In this document: piece by piece, positions 50,194-62,600 of the stretch
How positions within the stretch are numbered: the stretch's first letter is position 1
Layout of the letters: every line of letters begins with the position of its first letter
Source of the DNA: Isoetes taiwanensis
Lineage: Eukaryota; Streptophyta; Lycopodiopsida; Isoetales; Isoetaceae
NCBI GenBank assembly: GCA_021234155.1
Contig: JAJEKV010000539.1
Location: 62,001 to 126,000 of the forward strand
DNA: 64,000 nucleotides
Direction: 5' to 3'
The notes under the pieces: generated by a model
Seen by the model: only the letters and a program-made list of their open reading frames with translations
Told to the model about the DNA's origin: nothing
Databases searched by the model: none
Translations under genes and position numbers: made by a program

Positions 50194-51880
50194 GCCAAAG
50201 CGAGATTGAAAAATGGACGTGCGCCTATTTTCTTGGATCTTTTGTCCTTTGCTCACATTTTCTGTTACAAGCCATTTCTTGACTATTTCTGTGATAGGAA
50301 GTACTTTCTTTGATCTCTGAAGCAAAATTCTGGTTGATTGATTGCTGCCCTTGTAGAGGGGTAGCTCTAGACGGATTCTCATCGTTGCTAGCTGCATTTT
50401 GAACACCAATTTCATACATTTATGAAGTCAGCCTCTGCTTTTAATTCATCTTCTTATGGAAACAAAAGTTTTTACAATTATCGTGGAATCATCTAGAATT
50501 ACTTGTGGATTCCTAAGGGCTCCGCCTCTAACTTTGGAACTCATTGATTATACACCGGTATTCCCCTCGAAGAGCTATTTACATCGTAGTACTCCTTGTC
50601 CCAAGTACGCTTTGAATTTGAAGTTGAAATCACCAATTCTGGTTGGAAGAATTTGTTGGATCCAGCTCGAAACTCGCCGAAACATTGTGGTTCACCGTGG
50701 ATTGGACGGATACAAAATTTCTGTTCAAATTTACTCGATTGAATCATCTCAATTGTTCGATCTTTCCCCATAAGATCTTTTCGCTTTTAGGCTGATAATG
50801 CTCAAAGTAATGGCATGGTATGGCAATTGGAATGGCGATCCGATCTCTTTTAGTTAAATTTCTTTCTCTCTAATGGTCTCACCCCTGTTTTCTCCTTTTC
50901 CCCTTTTTGGCATTCAATTTTCTGCATGATGTACTTTTTGTTTTTTCCCCGAACATTACGCAATGGTCTTTAATTTTCCAGAAAACCCTAAAATTTAGCC
51001 TTCCTTCACGCCTTTACAATGTTCCCGATCAAGAAAGAGCTCCGTTCTCCTAACCTCGCTTTCCTTTCAAAATAAGCCTCCCAAGATACCATCCTTTTCG
51101 AAATTTTGCAACCGGCTTTCAATCAATGGACCCAATTGCATGAAGTCCCCTTTGGGACAATCTTCCGCTGATCCCGATCACAGGGCATTCTACATATAAA
51201 CCTCCATACTCAAGCTCCTTCCTTATGGAGTTACGAGGAGGCATGAGGAATTGGCGCCAGATGAAGAATTAGATGGCGATCGCAAGGACCAGGATCGGGC
51301 CATATATCAAGCAAAGGAAGATGAATCTCTACAATGGTATTTCTTTAAATCTTCCTATTGTTCATTCCAAAGTTGATGCTCCACAAAATCTGCTGTTATT
51401 GTCAAGATTCAAAAATGTGGTATTAAGTCGATAAGCTTTGGGGCTTAACCTAAATAAAGGCATCATAATTCAGGCCGCTTATCGCTCAACTTTCCGTAGA
51501 CATCATGATTGAATGTGGTAATTCCGTGGACTGCCAATTTCTTCCTCAACTATGGCCCGCTGGACCCATGAAACCTCCCAATTGACATTTCAAATGGCAC
51601 CAAGCTTTGACATTGACCAAATGAATGCCTTTTTGCATTGCCTCAACTTCCCTTTTTGGCCTTAATCCTATTTTATCGGGATGAAGAACGCCCAAGATTC
51701 TCTTCAATTCCATTGGTACTTACATCTCAACAGTAGTACTCTCCTCTAGACCCCCCAAGAGCTTTTTGTCCAACTCGACCGTCCAAAGAGATACCTCTCT
51801 CAATCCCCTTTCACGTATGCCTTTGGAGTAGAATCATCTTTACCTCTTAGATGGTCCGGATCATTTTCTCAATGCCGTAA

Positions 51881-53353
51881 ATGTTTCCAAAGGCACTTCG
51901 TACTTTCGACCGCAAATTATCTTCCGAACTCAAAGAAGACAATGGACTTCATATGGCTACAGATGAAAATATCAGTAAGATTCCACCTGGTTTGGGGGGA
52001 AGCAAAGTGGATCAAGCAGCTAATGAAACTATATCCCAAGCTAATCATGGAAAGAAAATTGATTCCTTCCATAATCTGCCAGAAAATGAAAAGTTCAAAT
52101 GGACCAGGGTAAATGGCAGTTATAGAAGGATTCAAAAACAAAAGGCATCAAGAGGAGATGAAAGACAAAGGCAAGCTAGATGAATGATTGATTTCTAGTC
52201 ATAGGAGAAATAATGGTATAACAATTGAGAACCCAAGGTTTTGGTGAAAGGGACTATCTCAGAGAAAACCTAATCAGGTTGCCACGATGTTTTAAGCATT
52301 ACTTTTAACATCATCAATGATGCTAAGATCCGCAACAAGGGTGCTGCTTCTTACACCCGATTGACTTCCCCATAAAAAATACAAGCAAGAATGGGTCACT
52401 AATTATGAAATCTCAAGGCATGGTTGAACCCTGGTGAATTCTCTTCAAAGAATTCCCGCGACCTAAATCAGCTTCTACAAAGAATAATATTATCTCAACA
52501 TAATCTTCGCTTCAAGTCACCAACTATAACTCAAAGTATACCAATTGGTCGAAGACTCGACTTTGACTAAGCCCAAAAGTCAAAATACTAAAGTCTTCAA
52601 TCAGGATACTAATCAACACCAGGTCAACCAACCAAGTCAAGCGCCAAAATTGCTGTGTATTATCCGACCCAAATAATAACCTGGATTTTGAATTGGTTAA
52701 GAGCAAAGCATGTCCCCTCATCTCATAATATTTTAACTTCCCATCACATATTGTCATGGATCGATTCCATACCTCGCCCATCCCTCCCATCAGTAGCCTC
52801 TCTTCCATCACTTATTGACCTTTTGATTGCCCAATGGTTGAAGAATTTTCTAGTCCTCCAAGAATATTATAAAATTGCGGATCACTAGCTACGCTTCAAT
52901 TTCATATGCTACATGAAGAAAATGCCCAGGTTGATTCTCATACCAAAGAAGCAAATGAGATGGACTCTCCGATTTTTGTCCCCGAGACTCCGTGAAGACA
53001 AAGTTAAGGAACTTGAGGAGCTCCAAGAAAATGCGGTCATAAGGCAAGTTTTCGGATTCTGTTCCTTTAAATACGGCTTAAAAAATAATTCTATGTTTCA
53101 TTTTTATCCGGGTGGTGGTTGTTCCGGACTTTTAGTGATAGTGAGGATTTTGGTTCCGATAAAGAAAAATTGGGGAAAAGAAGATTATCTTATGGAATGC
53201 AATGCTCAAATCCCTAATTCTGATATTAAACAACCTCCTAAGAAGTCTGAACATAAAAAAGGGAAAAACTTAGGAAAGATCTTATCTGACATAAACAAAA
53301 TCCCTGCTCAAAACACTAGAAGTAAGAGAAAATCTAAAAAGTCTAGAATATAA
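51881..53353 (+). pseudogene. L1 ORF1 region
   Basis: Open frames 51881..52183 ('KFKWTRVNGSYRRI', basic tail) and 52913..53353 (basic tail 'NTRSKRKSKKSRI', stop 31 bases before ORF2) occupy the ORF1 position. The usual N-terminal gag-like domain is not recognisable. A basic C-terminus suits the nucleic-acid-binding role of ORF1. Assignment rests mainly on position. Confidence 0.45.
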
Positions 53354-53384
53354 CTTCTCTTTGCCTTTTTCCTTTGGATTTCTC

Positions 53385-54135
53385 ATGAAGATCCTTTCAT
53401 GGAATCTAAGAGGCATCAAAGGTCCTCTTAAAAGAAGGCGTGCAATAGCTGGGGATTAGACTCTATAATGTCGATGTCATCCTCCTCCTTCGTGAGATTA
53501 AACTCCCCTCTTGAATGCAAGACTTGGGGAGTGGATTTATCCTAATTCCACCTCCATTTGGATTGAATCTAGTGGTGCAAGTGGTGGCCTTGCTATAATT
53601 TGGAAGAGAGATCTCAATCATATCTCCTTCTACAATGGTCCCTCTAAATCTTGGCAAGCTGTCATTCTCTCCACCTCCAACTCTATCTTTTGGCATTATC
53701 AATGTCTATGCCCCAACTAATCCTAAGGATAGGGAACCAACTGTCCGAAATTAATTGTTGGTTGGGTTCTCAAAATATTGACAATTGGATTATTGTCGGA
53801 GATTTTAATAATACCCATCTTGGGATCTCAAGCTTGGAAACAAAATCAATATGACCAGATCCGAAAGAGTAACTTGGGATTCTCTTATTACCCGACAATG
53901 GTATGATTTATGTTCCTTCATCTTCCGCTACTTATACCGGTCCAATAAGCAAAAGGACAAAGATAGGGTCTACTGCACTCTGGACAGATTCTATGTTTCC
54001 AACCCTTCCACACCCTTTTGGGATAACAGCTATGTCACTAGTGATGAAGGTACTTCAATCTCTGATCACCAGCCTCGGTTTCTTTCATACTCCTCATATC
54101 ACCAAAATTCAAAAAGGTGGAAGTACTCCTTATAA
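53385..54135 (+). pseudogene. L1 ORF2 endonuclease region
   Basis: ORF2 starts at ATG 53385 with 'MKILSWNLRGIKGPLKRR', the canonical start of plant L1 AP-endonucleases, but stops 25 codons later. Homology continues in other frames: 'SGGLAIIWKRDL', 'NWIIVGDFNNT' (catalytic Asp-Phe-Asn) and 'ISDHQPRF' (catalytic Asp-His). Confidence 0.75.
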
Positions 54136-54449
54136 GTTTAATACTTCTTCTTGATAATGAGAATTTCTGTTCTCAATTCATTTGGATTCTATGAGAATCT
54201 TTCCCTCAACATGGATAACTCGGCTCATGATAATGGGTCCCTGCCCCCCAGAAACAACTTCTACTCTAAAATTAAAGCTATAAAGGCTTGGATCAAGAGT
54301 TGGTCTAAATCTATGTATCTCCTCCAAAGAGGGGAGAAAAAAACCGGGATGATGTTTATGAAAAGACATTAGATCCCTTCTTCAAGATGATCCTTCTAAT
54401 TTAAATTTGCATATAGGGGGAAGAAATTTAGAGAGAAAAATTAAAAGTA

Positions 54450-55771
54450 TTGAGGAAGTGGAAGCCAAGGGATCCGGCCATAAGATGCAAGATAAAATAT
54501 ACTAATGATATGGATTCAGGCAGCTCTAAGTTCTTTTTTCGGGTTTCTAAGAGCAGGGTTTTGAGGAAATCTATTGGTGAAGTTCAAGATGAAAATGGTA
54601 GAAACCTTACATCTCATTCAGATATATCTGATTTCTTTAAAGCTAGATATATGGACATTTTCCACAACCAGCCAATACCCTCCAATAAAATTGCAGAGGC
54701 AAATGATTTTATGAACATTGTGAATAATATTATCCCTTCTTCACCTGATTCTATGGATGATTCTATCACTGCTCTTCCTTCTCAACAGGAGATTTTGGCT
54801 ACTCTTTCCTCCTTCAATAAAGGAAAATCTCCTGGTCTTGATGGATTGCCTGCAGAATTTTATGTCAAATTCTGGGACATTCTAAAAAATGATCTCACCC
54901 TAATGGTTCATGACTTCTGGAATAATGATTGTCTTCAAACATCTGTTGCTACTGGTTTTATCTCTTTGATTCCTAAAGTAGATCATCCTGCCAACTTCCA
55001 GGATTGGAGACCTATATCTCTAACCAATTCTACTTATAAGTTGTGTGCTAAAATCATTGCTCTAAGGATCAATAGCTACCTTCAAAGAAATATCAGCCAC
55101 AATCTGCCTTTCTTCCCAAGAGATACATTCTAGATAATTATGTGGCAGCTATGGAAGGTTTGCACTGGAATAATATCTCTAAACAAAATTGTATTCTTCT
55201 CAAACTGGATTTCAAGCGTGCCTTTGACTCTGTCAGGTGGGACTTTCTTCAATTTGCAATGTCTAAGCTTGGGTTCCCTGACAAGCTAATCAATCTTATC
55301 ATTGGGTTGAACTCAAGGGCCAAATCGGCTGTTCTCATTAATGGGGTGCCCTCTGCTTTCTTCCCCCTGTCCTGTGGTGTGAGACAAGGCTGCCCCCTTG
55401 CTCCTTATTTATTTCTTATTGCTGCAGACTTGCTCACAAAGGTTATCTGTCACTATCAAGATAATGGTCTCATTAAAGGTTTAAATCTGCCTAACTCAAA
55501 TGAATATTTGACTATGCTTCAATATGCAGATGACACCTTCTCCTTTCTTCATGCTGATCTGAACAATATTGAGTGCTTTCTTAAAGTCATAAATCAATTC
55601 TCGCGACCCTCGTATTTTGTCTCAATATCAACAAAGTCTTATCATTGGGATATTCCTCAACAGCAATTGCTTGGTATCAATGTTCTTCCTTCTGGTCAAG
55701 CTACTAAATTGCTTGGAATGCCTCTTTCTTTGAATCAGAGTTTAAAAGGCCTCCGGAGCCTATTCTTCTAA
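54450..55771 (+). pseudogene. L1 ORF2 reverse transcriptase region
   Basis: Two long open frames (54450..55133 and 55142..55771) carry the RT motifs in order: 'GKSPGLDGLPAEFY', 'ISLIPKV', 'WRPISLTNSTYKLCAK', 'LKLDFKRAFDSVRW', 'GVRQGCPLAPYLFL' and catalytic 'YADDT' (about 55525). A break at 55134..55141 separates palm motifs. The family is plant L1. Confidence 0.85.
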
Positions 55772-56158
55772 GGATAAAGAAGAAGTTGAACAACCATGTG
55801 AATTATCTTTTCCTCGGGCTGGTAGGACAATCATTGCCAATTCGGTTCTTGCTAGCTCTCATGTGTACTCTAACGCTTTCACAGGTTGCTCCTAAAAGTG
55901 TCTATCTAGAGTTGGAAAAGATTATAAGGAATTTTATTTGAAAGGCTGTCATCTTGTTAATTGGATATCTATTTGCAAAGTCAAGAATTTGGGTGGCCTT
56001 GGCTGCAAAAATCTTTTTCTCGGGCCCGCCTCTTGCGTAAATTTGTCCTGAAGGCTATTCATGGAAGTCAATCCCTCGCTTTATAAGTTTATCGATATCG
56101 GGTAAGTCTAAGCCATCCCTATGGCCATCCTTCCATTGATCATTTATTCCCCAATTCG

Positions 56159-57775
56159 TGGCGCCCCTACTCATATACGTGCACCCATACAAAACAAACA
56201 GAGTTCATCCCCATACCAGCTCCATGCTAATATAGGGCCCTCCACATTATCACCGCAACCTTGAAGAGTTCCGTGGGAAGAATGAAGGGTCCTTTACCCT
56301 GCCTCCCCGTGTGGCCTACCTAGCTGGAAGCGTGAACATACATGTCGCGTTAGTACATACATCAACATCATATGACCATCACGGAAGGATGGTCCTCCAC
56401 ATATCGCATAGACAACAAAGATCAGCACATCACATAGGGAATCCTACCCAAGGCTCGGGACTCAAAGGGATGACTCCACGGCTTGGGTCTCCAGAGTTCA
56501 TTATTCATGCAATTCATGGCAATGGATTTGGGTGGCATAAGAACATGGCATAGGGTTGTCCCTCCATCCGCCCTCCTGTGTGCACACTTTGCGAGAGTAG
56601 GCTGAAAAGTGTCGGGACTGACTGTAGCCGCCCGGATGCATAGCCAAAGGGCTACTCACGGGTCATCATCCGGGATTCAGATGGGGCAGGTAGGGATCAC
56701 TCCCTCCAGAGGTCTACATGCTTCGGACTCAAGGTGACTAGAGGGCCACTTTGACGGGACCGGATCGAACTCCACTGGAAAGTCATGAACACCACTTCAC
56801 GGGTGTCGAGCCCATGCCTTACCCACACTCGGGGGGTAAGCCATTAGACCTAGTCACAATGATCCTCAGGTAGACCTTACACACCGAGGAGGGATCGCTC
56901 AAGAGCTCGAACACGAACCTCCTTCTTAGCCAGGCCCGGCCCCTTCACCCACAAACTGTGTGTGGTTCTTGTACACAGCCGAATCTATGGTGTGCTAGAG
57001 AGGCTAATCTAGGAGCATCTACTACCAAGCTTGAAGTCTCTACCCCCTTCCCAATACAAGGAGTTCATAGAGATACATCATCCATATACATCCTGAGGAA
57101 GAACTAAAAGAACATAGATCTAATCTATATCATAGAGTTAGGTTCTTTAGTTAGAGTTCGGTATCTACTCATCTAGAGATCTAGATAGTTGGCTAAAGGG
57201 CATTTAATAGGCTAAACCTACCGATACAATGACCGGAAAACGGTTTAGACCATTAAATCGACTACATACCTGATCCATGAGTTGCTCCTCCTGACCGAGT
57301 TCGACCATCCCATCGAACCGCCGAATCAAGGGAAACTAATGGTGCCATTCTCTCGAACCCAGTCCGGGAGGCGGTTTTGACTCCTAAGCCAAACAGAGCT
57401 CTAAAACCCTAGGAACGAAAATGGGCAAGTTAGGGTTCTTCTACTTAAATAGGCAAGGGTTGGGGCTTAGGGTTTCCAATTATCCCTTTAGGCATGTGGG
57501 ATATTGGAAATGGGCCCACTTGCCTTTAATGGCTAGGTGGCCAAATGTGCCTACATGGAAATGTGTGCGCCTAAATGTGCCCACATGGAAATGTGTGCAC
57601 CTTAATAAATGTGCATGTGCACATTAATAAGAAATGCACATACCTAGCAAGTTGCCCCTAGGGCTACTCACTGGTTACACGTCATTACACGTCGGTTGAG
57701 GGCGTGGTAATGCAGCGTGACCAGACAAGACAAAGATATCGTCCGGGTATAGATAATCGTGGCCGGAACGCCACA
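56159..57775. mobile_element. Solo LTR nested in the LINE
   Basis: This 1617-bp TG...CA block (TGGCGCCCC...CGCCACA) is flanked by a 6-bp direct repeat AATTCG (56153..56158 and 57776..57781). It interrupts the LINE zf-RVT region, whose reading resumes on the far side. It is collinear with 5148..6785. There is no internal domain, PBS or PPT, so it is a solo LTR left by LTR-LTR recombination. Confidence 0.8.
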
Positions 57776-58493
57776 AATTCGGCCTTTGTTGGGATCAAAC
57801 CTTCTACCAACATCTCTCCTCTAATGAGCAATTTAATAAAGGCTTGGAACTTCGGTTTCCCCATATTTCCAATTCACCTCTCTACGATAAACTTCATATT
57901 GATCGACCTATCTTCTGGAACCCTATCACGGCTGATCAAAACTCTCCATTTTGGCCATCAAGCACCCTAGGATGCGTAAGAAATGGCATGAAGTGGCTTC
58001 TATGTTATTAAAGATCTTTTCTCCGGAGGTAGACTCATATCTTGACTACTCTCAAAAATATCATCAAGGGAACCTCTTAGATAAAAGGTTTATGCCTTTA
58101 TCAAACCTCTTATCTCTAACCCTTCCCAAACCCCTCGGTAAAGGAGATTGGACTCTAAGGGGAAAGCTGACTACAAAGTAAAAGATATTTATAATGCTCT
58201 CTCCTTTGATCCCAATAGCAGTAAAGCTTTTTGATAAAATGGGGTTCAATTGTGCTCAACTTAAGTCTCTCTTCTATAATGTCCTGAACTCTTTACATCC
58301 ACCTAAAATGTCCCACTTTTATTTGGCTTATTGCAAATGGCAGCTTGAATAACTTATATACTTTGTCTAAAAAGAAATCCAAATATTCAGCCTAACTGCC
58401 CGATGGGTTGCAATGTTTTAGAGGACATGACTCATATTTTCTGTCCAAAAGTTAAGTAGTTTTTGGCAATGGATTTCAGACAAATTTGGTATT

Positions 58494-58817
58494 GTGTATG
58501 ATGGAAACTTAATTTCTCTTATCCAAAAGAATGATAGCTTTCAAAATACAGTTATATATATTGCTCTTTGGAACATTTGGAAAGCTAGGAATCGTGTATT
58601 GTTTGGAAAGAAAAATTTCTCTACCTTTTGGATAAAGATGCATTTTCAATTTGATTTTGAGACTATTGCCACTGCTCACAAAAGAAAATCTTCGACTAAT
58701 CATGACAGGAACTGGGAGAATTTTGGTACATTCAAGGGTTATTTAAATCTTTTTGCTTCAAATTTAAATGTGGTGGATTCTAATGCTTTTCTTTCTGATG
58801 ATCCTAGAGTATCTTAA
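58494..58817 (+). pseudogene. L1 ORF2 C-terminal region
   Basis: The frame includes 'IALWNIWKARNRVLFGKK', the hallmark of the L1 ORF2 C-terminal segment (consensus lWxIWkaRNxxvF), and ends at TAA 58815..58817. Some 800 bases of probable 3' untranslated region follow before the A run. Confidence 0.7.
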
Positions 58818-59632
58818 CTTCCTTCGTGGGCGATGGGGGTAAGGAAATTAGATGACAAGACACCATTTGGCCAATCTCCAAAAAAGACAAAGATCATGAA
58901 GAATGATATTGCTTCATCTATGGAATCCTACCTCATGAAAAGAGGGCACAGAGGATATCTGAAAGAAAGTGAGGATCTGTGGGCTTCCATTTTCTGTAGA
59001 GAAGTGGTTCAGATTCATTGTCTCTGGGTTTTCCTATCAAATCACAATTTCATCCTCACCGAAAAGGGCGGTGATCGGAATCTGGAACTATGTATTACAA
59101 TCACAAACTGCTGGCTGATTTGTATGGATCTTTACCGATACTCTTTGAGGACAAGGATAAATTTCGGCTATTTTACAATAACAATTGGGACCAATCATTA
59201 CTTCTTTGCTCCATCGATCCCTTTTAATGCCTATTTCAACTTTATTTTCTTCCATGAGTCATAAACTCTTTCCTTGCTCCCCCGTTTTTGCACATGCTCC
59301 TCGCTCTTTTCTAATTCGATCGAGGTTTATTTTGGAAAGGTTATCCGTTTTCTCGGGTGCTTACAATTCAAGGAAAGTTCCATCAAAAGCGCAATGTCTT
59401 ATCTTCGATCGATCTTCGGCATCTTGGATCACTTTGGCTATCTTCATATCTTCACTACCGTGGTGCTTTCATATGACTGTTATTGAGCTCATAATCCTTA
59501 TTATATGAAGCTCTAGGCTGATTTTCATTTTTCATTATGTGTTTTCATCCAAAACACATTTATGCTATGCACTTGAGATTTTATAATTAATGATAAAACC
59601 GTCTCTTGCTTTCAAAAAAAAAAAAAAAAAAA

Positions 59633-59649
59633 AAGAGTTGCATCGGATG
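59633..59649. repeat. LINE target-site duplication, right
   Basis: AAGAGTTGCATCGGATG, identical to 50177..50193. The leading AA overlaps the poly(A) tail. Confidence 0.9.
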
Positions 59650-62600
59650 CGAAGAGACCTTTGTTGTGGGTCAATCCAATATAATACTTGTTATCAAACT
59701 TGGTGGAAGATTCATCCATGTCGATCAATGTGGAGGTGTCAAAGTTTTGGGGGCAAGACTTTTTAAGTTTTTTTGCGAGGTGGGAATTGAGGGATCTGTA
59801 TTGAAAGCGGTGCTAAAGTTGTAAAGCCTGGTGATGAAGGAGCTGCAATGTGAGAAGCCAATGCAATGACCACCTGCAATGCAAATACCAGCTCAGTTAG
59901 TCTAACTTAAACCCATAACTAACCACCTAAGGTAAGCAGTCTACTCAAAAACTTTACCAGATAGGATGACCATTTCCTCTTGGGAGAGGCCTTTGGAATC
60001 AAAGATTTGGGTAAGCCACGTTAGATTTGAAGTGGGAGGGGAGAGGTTGGCATTGGCAATAGTATCAGATGAAACGGTGCCATCTCTTCTGCCGGATCTA
60101 TTTAATTCCTATTTAAATTGTATGAGCTAAGTTTTGCGCTTGCAAAAACATATCATATCTCTCAAATTAATTGCATAGAGCTTATAATATGTGTATTCGG
60201 ACAGTATATTATGCTGGAACGTCACAGATTCCCACCCCAGCGTTGCTAAGCATATGTAGGGTGCGGGCTTTTGTAAATGTTGTAACATTGGAGGCCTTGA
60301 TTGTCTCATCGTATAAACGTGTGCCCGTCGTTGCCGCAATGTAAGGCATATATTTATGTGGGTTTCAAAAAAAGATTGGATGATCCGAAAGCAATCCTTC
60401 GTGGATGTTCATCTGCAAAAACTTCTGCAGAAAGCACCATATACAAACCTTAAGATGCATCGATCTTTCTGATAAAGGATTCTGATCATTGCTATAGGAC
60501 TTCACAATCGGCCGCTATCTCTTCGTCGGGGACGAGACCTCTGTTCTGCCATCTCTTATTCATGTGAGCTCATGCCATCTCTTCTTGCAGAGGCAGGTTC
60601 TAGCATTTTATCGACGTTTTCTTTGTATTTTGGGGCTGTGGTGCTCTGGATACCGGCAGATAGACCATATCCAAGGGCTCGAAGCCAGTTGGAGTTCCGA
60701 TTTGGTGTTTCTTTTCTGGTTTCTGACCGTGGTTCCTAATCTTGGTCGCTTTTAGTGTTTCTTGTCTTCCGGCTGGGAGTTCTGTCTTGGAGTTTCTTGT
60801 GAAGTCCTTTGTTATGCTTGCTTTGCTTCATATTATGCTTTGCTTTGTATTTGCTTATTTCTTGCTGCTTGTTCTGTCATTTTTCACCGTTTCTTCCATA
60901 GTTCTGCAAATAAGATACACAGGATTTCAACGGCCGATGCTTGGTCTGTCATTTTTAGTATCAAACGGGTCAGATGATCAAGCTTTTCAGCTTTAGATTC
61001 GCGCAGGAGGCTTTCATTAGACAAATAAAGCTAAGTTCATGCGTTACCAATCCATGCAAACCATGGTTGTCGAAGCTTAGCTCTTCAGTACAGTTAAATC
61101 TGGATTCGTCAGTCCATAGTCTTTGCTGGTGCGAACTTTGTTTCTATATAAATATATGACCTGCTAACCAGGTAATCCAGAATTCTTTGACCCAATTGTT
61201 ATTCCTTATTATTGGCGCATACCACGTGGCATCACGGAAATGCACCATTCACCAAAAAAAATGACCCAACAATGATATTGTTGAAGGTTACCACACATAG
61301 TTACATTGTTTATGTGTTTATTTTACTTTTTTCCTAGAGGAGGAGATGGGAAGTTCAAGAAGGAGCTATGGAGACAGTTAATTATCCATTGATTTTTTAT
61401 TTTTGTTTTGCAGGATTCAGAACTTGGCCTAAGTTTACTTGGGCGGATCATTGGTTTAAACCCTGGACACATATCAGATTAGCATACTCCTTCTGTAACC
61501 AGAAGGTTATTCAGCTTCAAATACTGGAAGAACTAGCGAAAGCACGTCATGTGACAGAGGAAAGATTAATTTATCATTCTATAGAACATGTAATTGCAAG
61601 ATCGTTTTCCTTGTAGAAAACTGGTTATTACATTAGTTCCTGTGCATTTATTTTGTTTGCGACATCTAATAGTTTGTACACTTTGACAGATGGTCATTGC
61701 CCCTTCCATTTCTTCTCACCCCTTTCTTTTGCAGTAATCTGCACCTAGAATAAATTTGATTAAACGACTTAGTTGTTAACAACGTGGATGCAATATCAGG
61801 TTAGCACATTCCTCCTGTTAATTAGAGTAGATGGAAATGTTTCTAATAAATCATACACATTTTTGCATGGCAACAATACAGGAATATATAGGTTGGATAT
61901 TGAAATGTGGTGCCACAGGTAAAAAGTTTCGATTCTCTCATTCTTTCTTAGACAACACATAATTGATGACTTGCTATACACATTTAGAAGTGCTGGTTAG
62001 AAAATATCACTTAGGATTGTTGTAGCAAAGCATTGCATACATATGTTACTACTATAGGTTTAGAAGCTTGCACAAAATGTTGCTTTCCAACCTGACGGTT
62101 TAGCTTCAACCACATCGTTGACACACAACACTATGGGTATTTATTGGACACATCATGGTAACACAATTAGTTTACATGTTTGCATTCAAACAATACATTC
62201 TCAAAATAATGCTCAGGATTTCTTTTATAGTAAGCCAAAATAATTCTTTCAAAGCCTTATGGTCTAGACACAAACCATAGCTTTGCAACCTGCACAAAAT
62301 GTATTTTCCCAAGGGCAAAGGGAAGTCATTATGGAGTGCTGCAATCCACCATCTTTGGAGGCATAAGGCATCTACATTATTCTCCCTATAAATTATCTTT
62401 CAATATAAGGATTTTTTATTGTTACTAATATTTTTTATGCCTAAAGATGTGGAAAGGCATTGCTATGGCTGTATTCTATCTCAATGAAGCAGAGCTGGCC
62501 AGACTTTTGCACAAGAGAAAGAGCTAAGAGAAACTTGACATTGGTAAGAATATGATTACAGAGAGACAGATAGAGAGAGTAGGTCGCAAATCTAAAAGTA

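Larger units (their letters stand above)
50194..59632 (+). mobile_element. Full-length L1-type LINE (9.4 kb with nested solo LTR)
   Basis: The insertion is bounded by the 17-bp target duplication and ends in an uninterrupted A run (59614..59632). It has ORF1-like frames, then ORF2 with AP-endonuclease, RT and zf-RVT regions, and a C-terminal RNase-H-like stretch. Without the nested LTR it would be about 7.8 kb, normal for a full-length plant L1. ORF2 is broken by several stops and frameshifts, so it is inactive, although the two target duplications are still identical. Confidence 0.9.

Noticed and set aside
61368-61616. 82-codon ORF with Trp-rich segment
   Set aside because: It looks protein-like for about 20 residues but matches no family I know, and flanking frames are closed; too weak to call.
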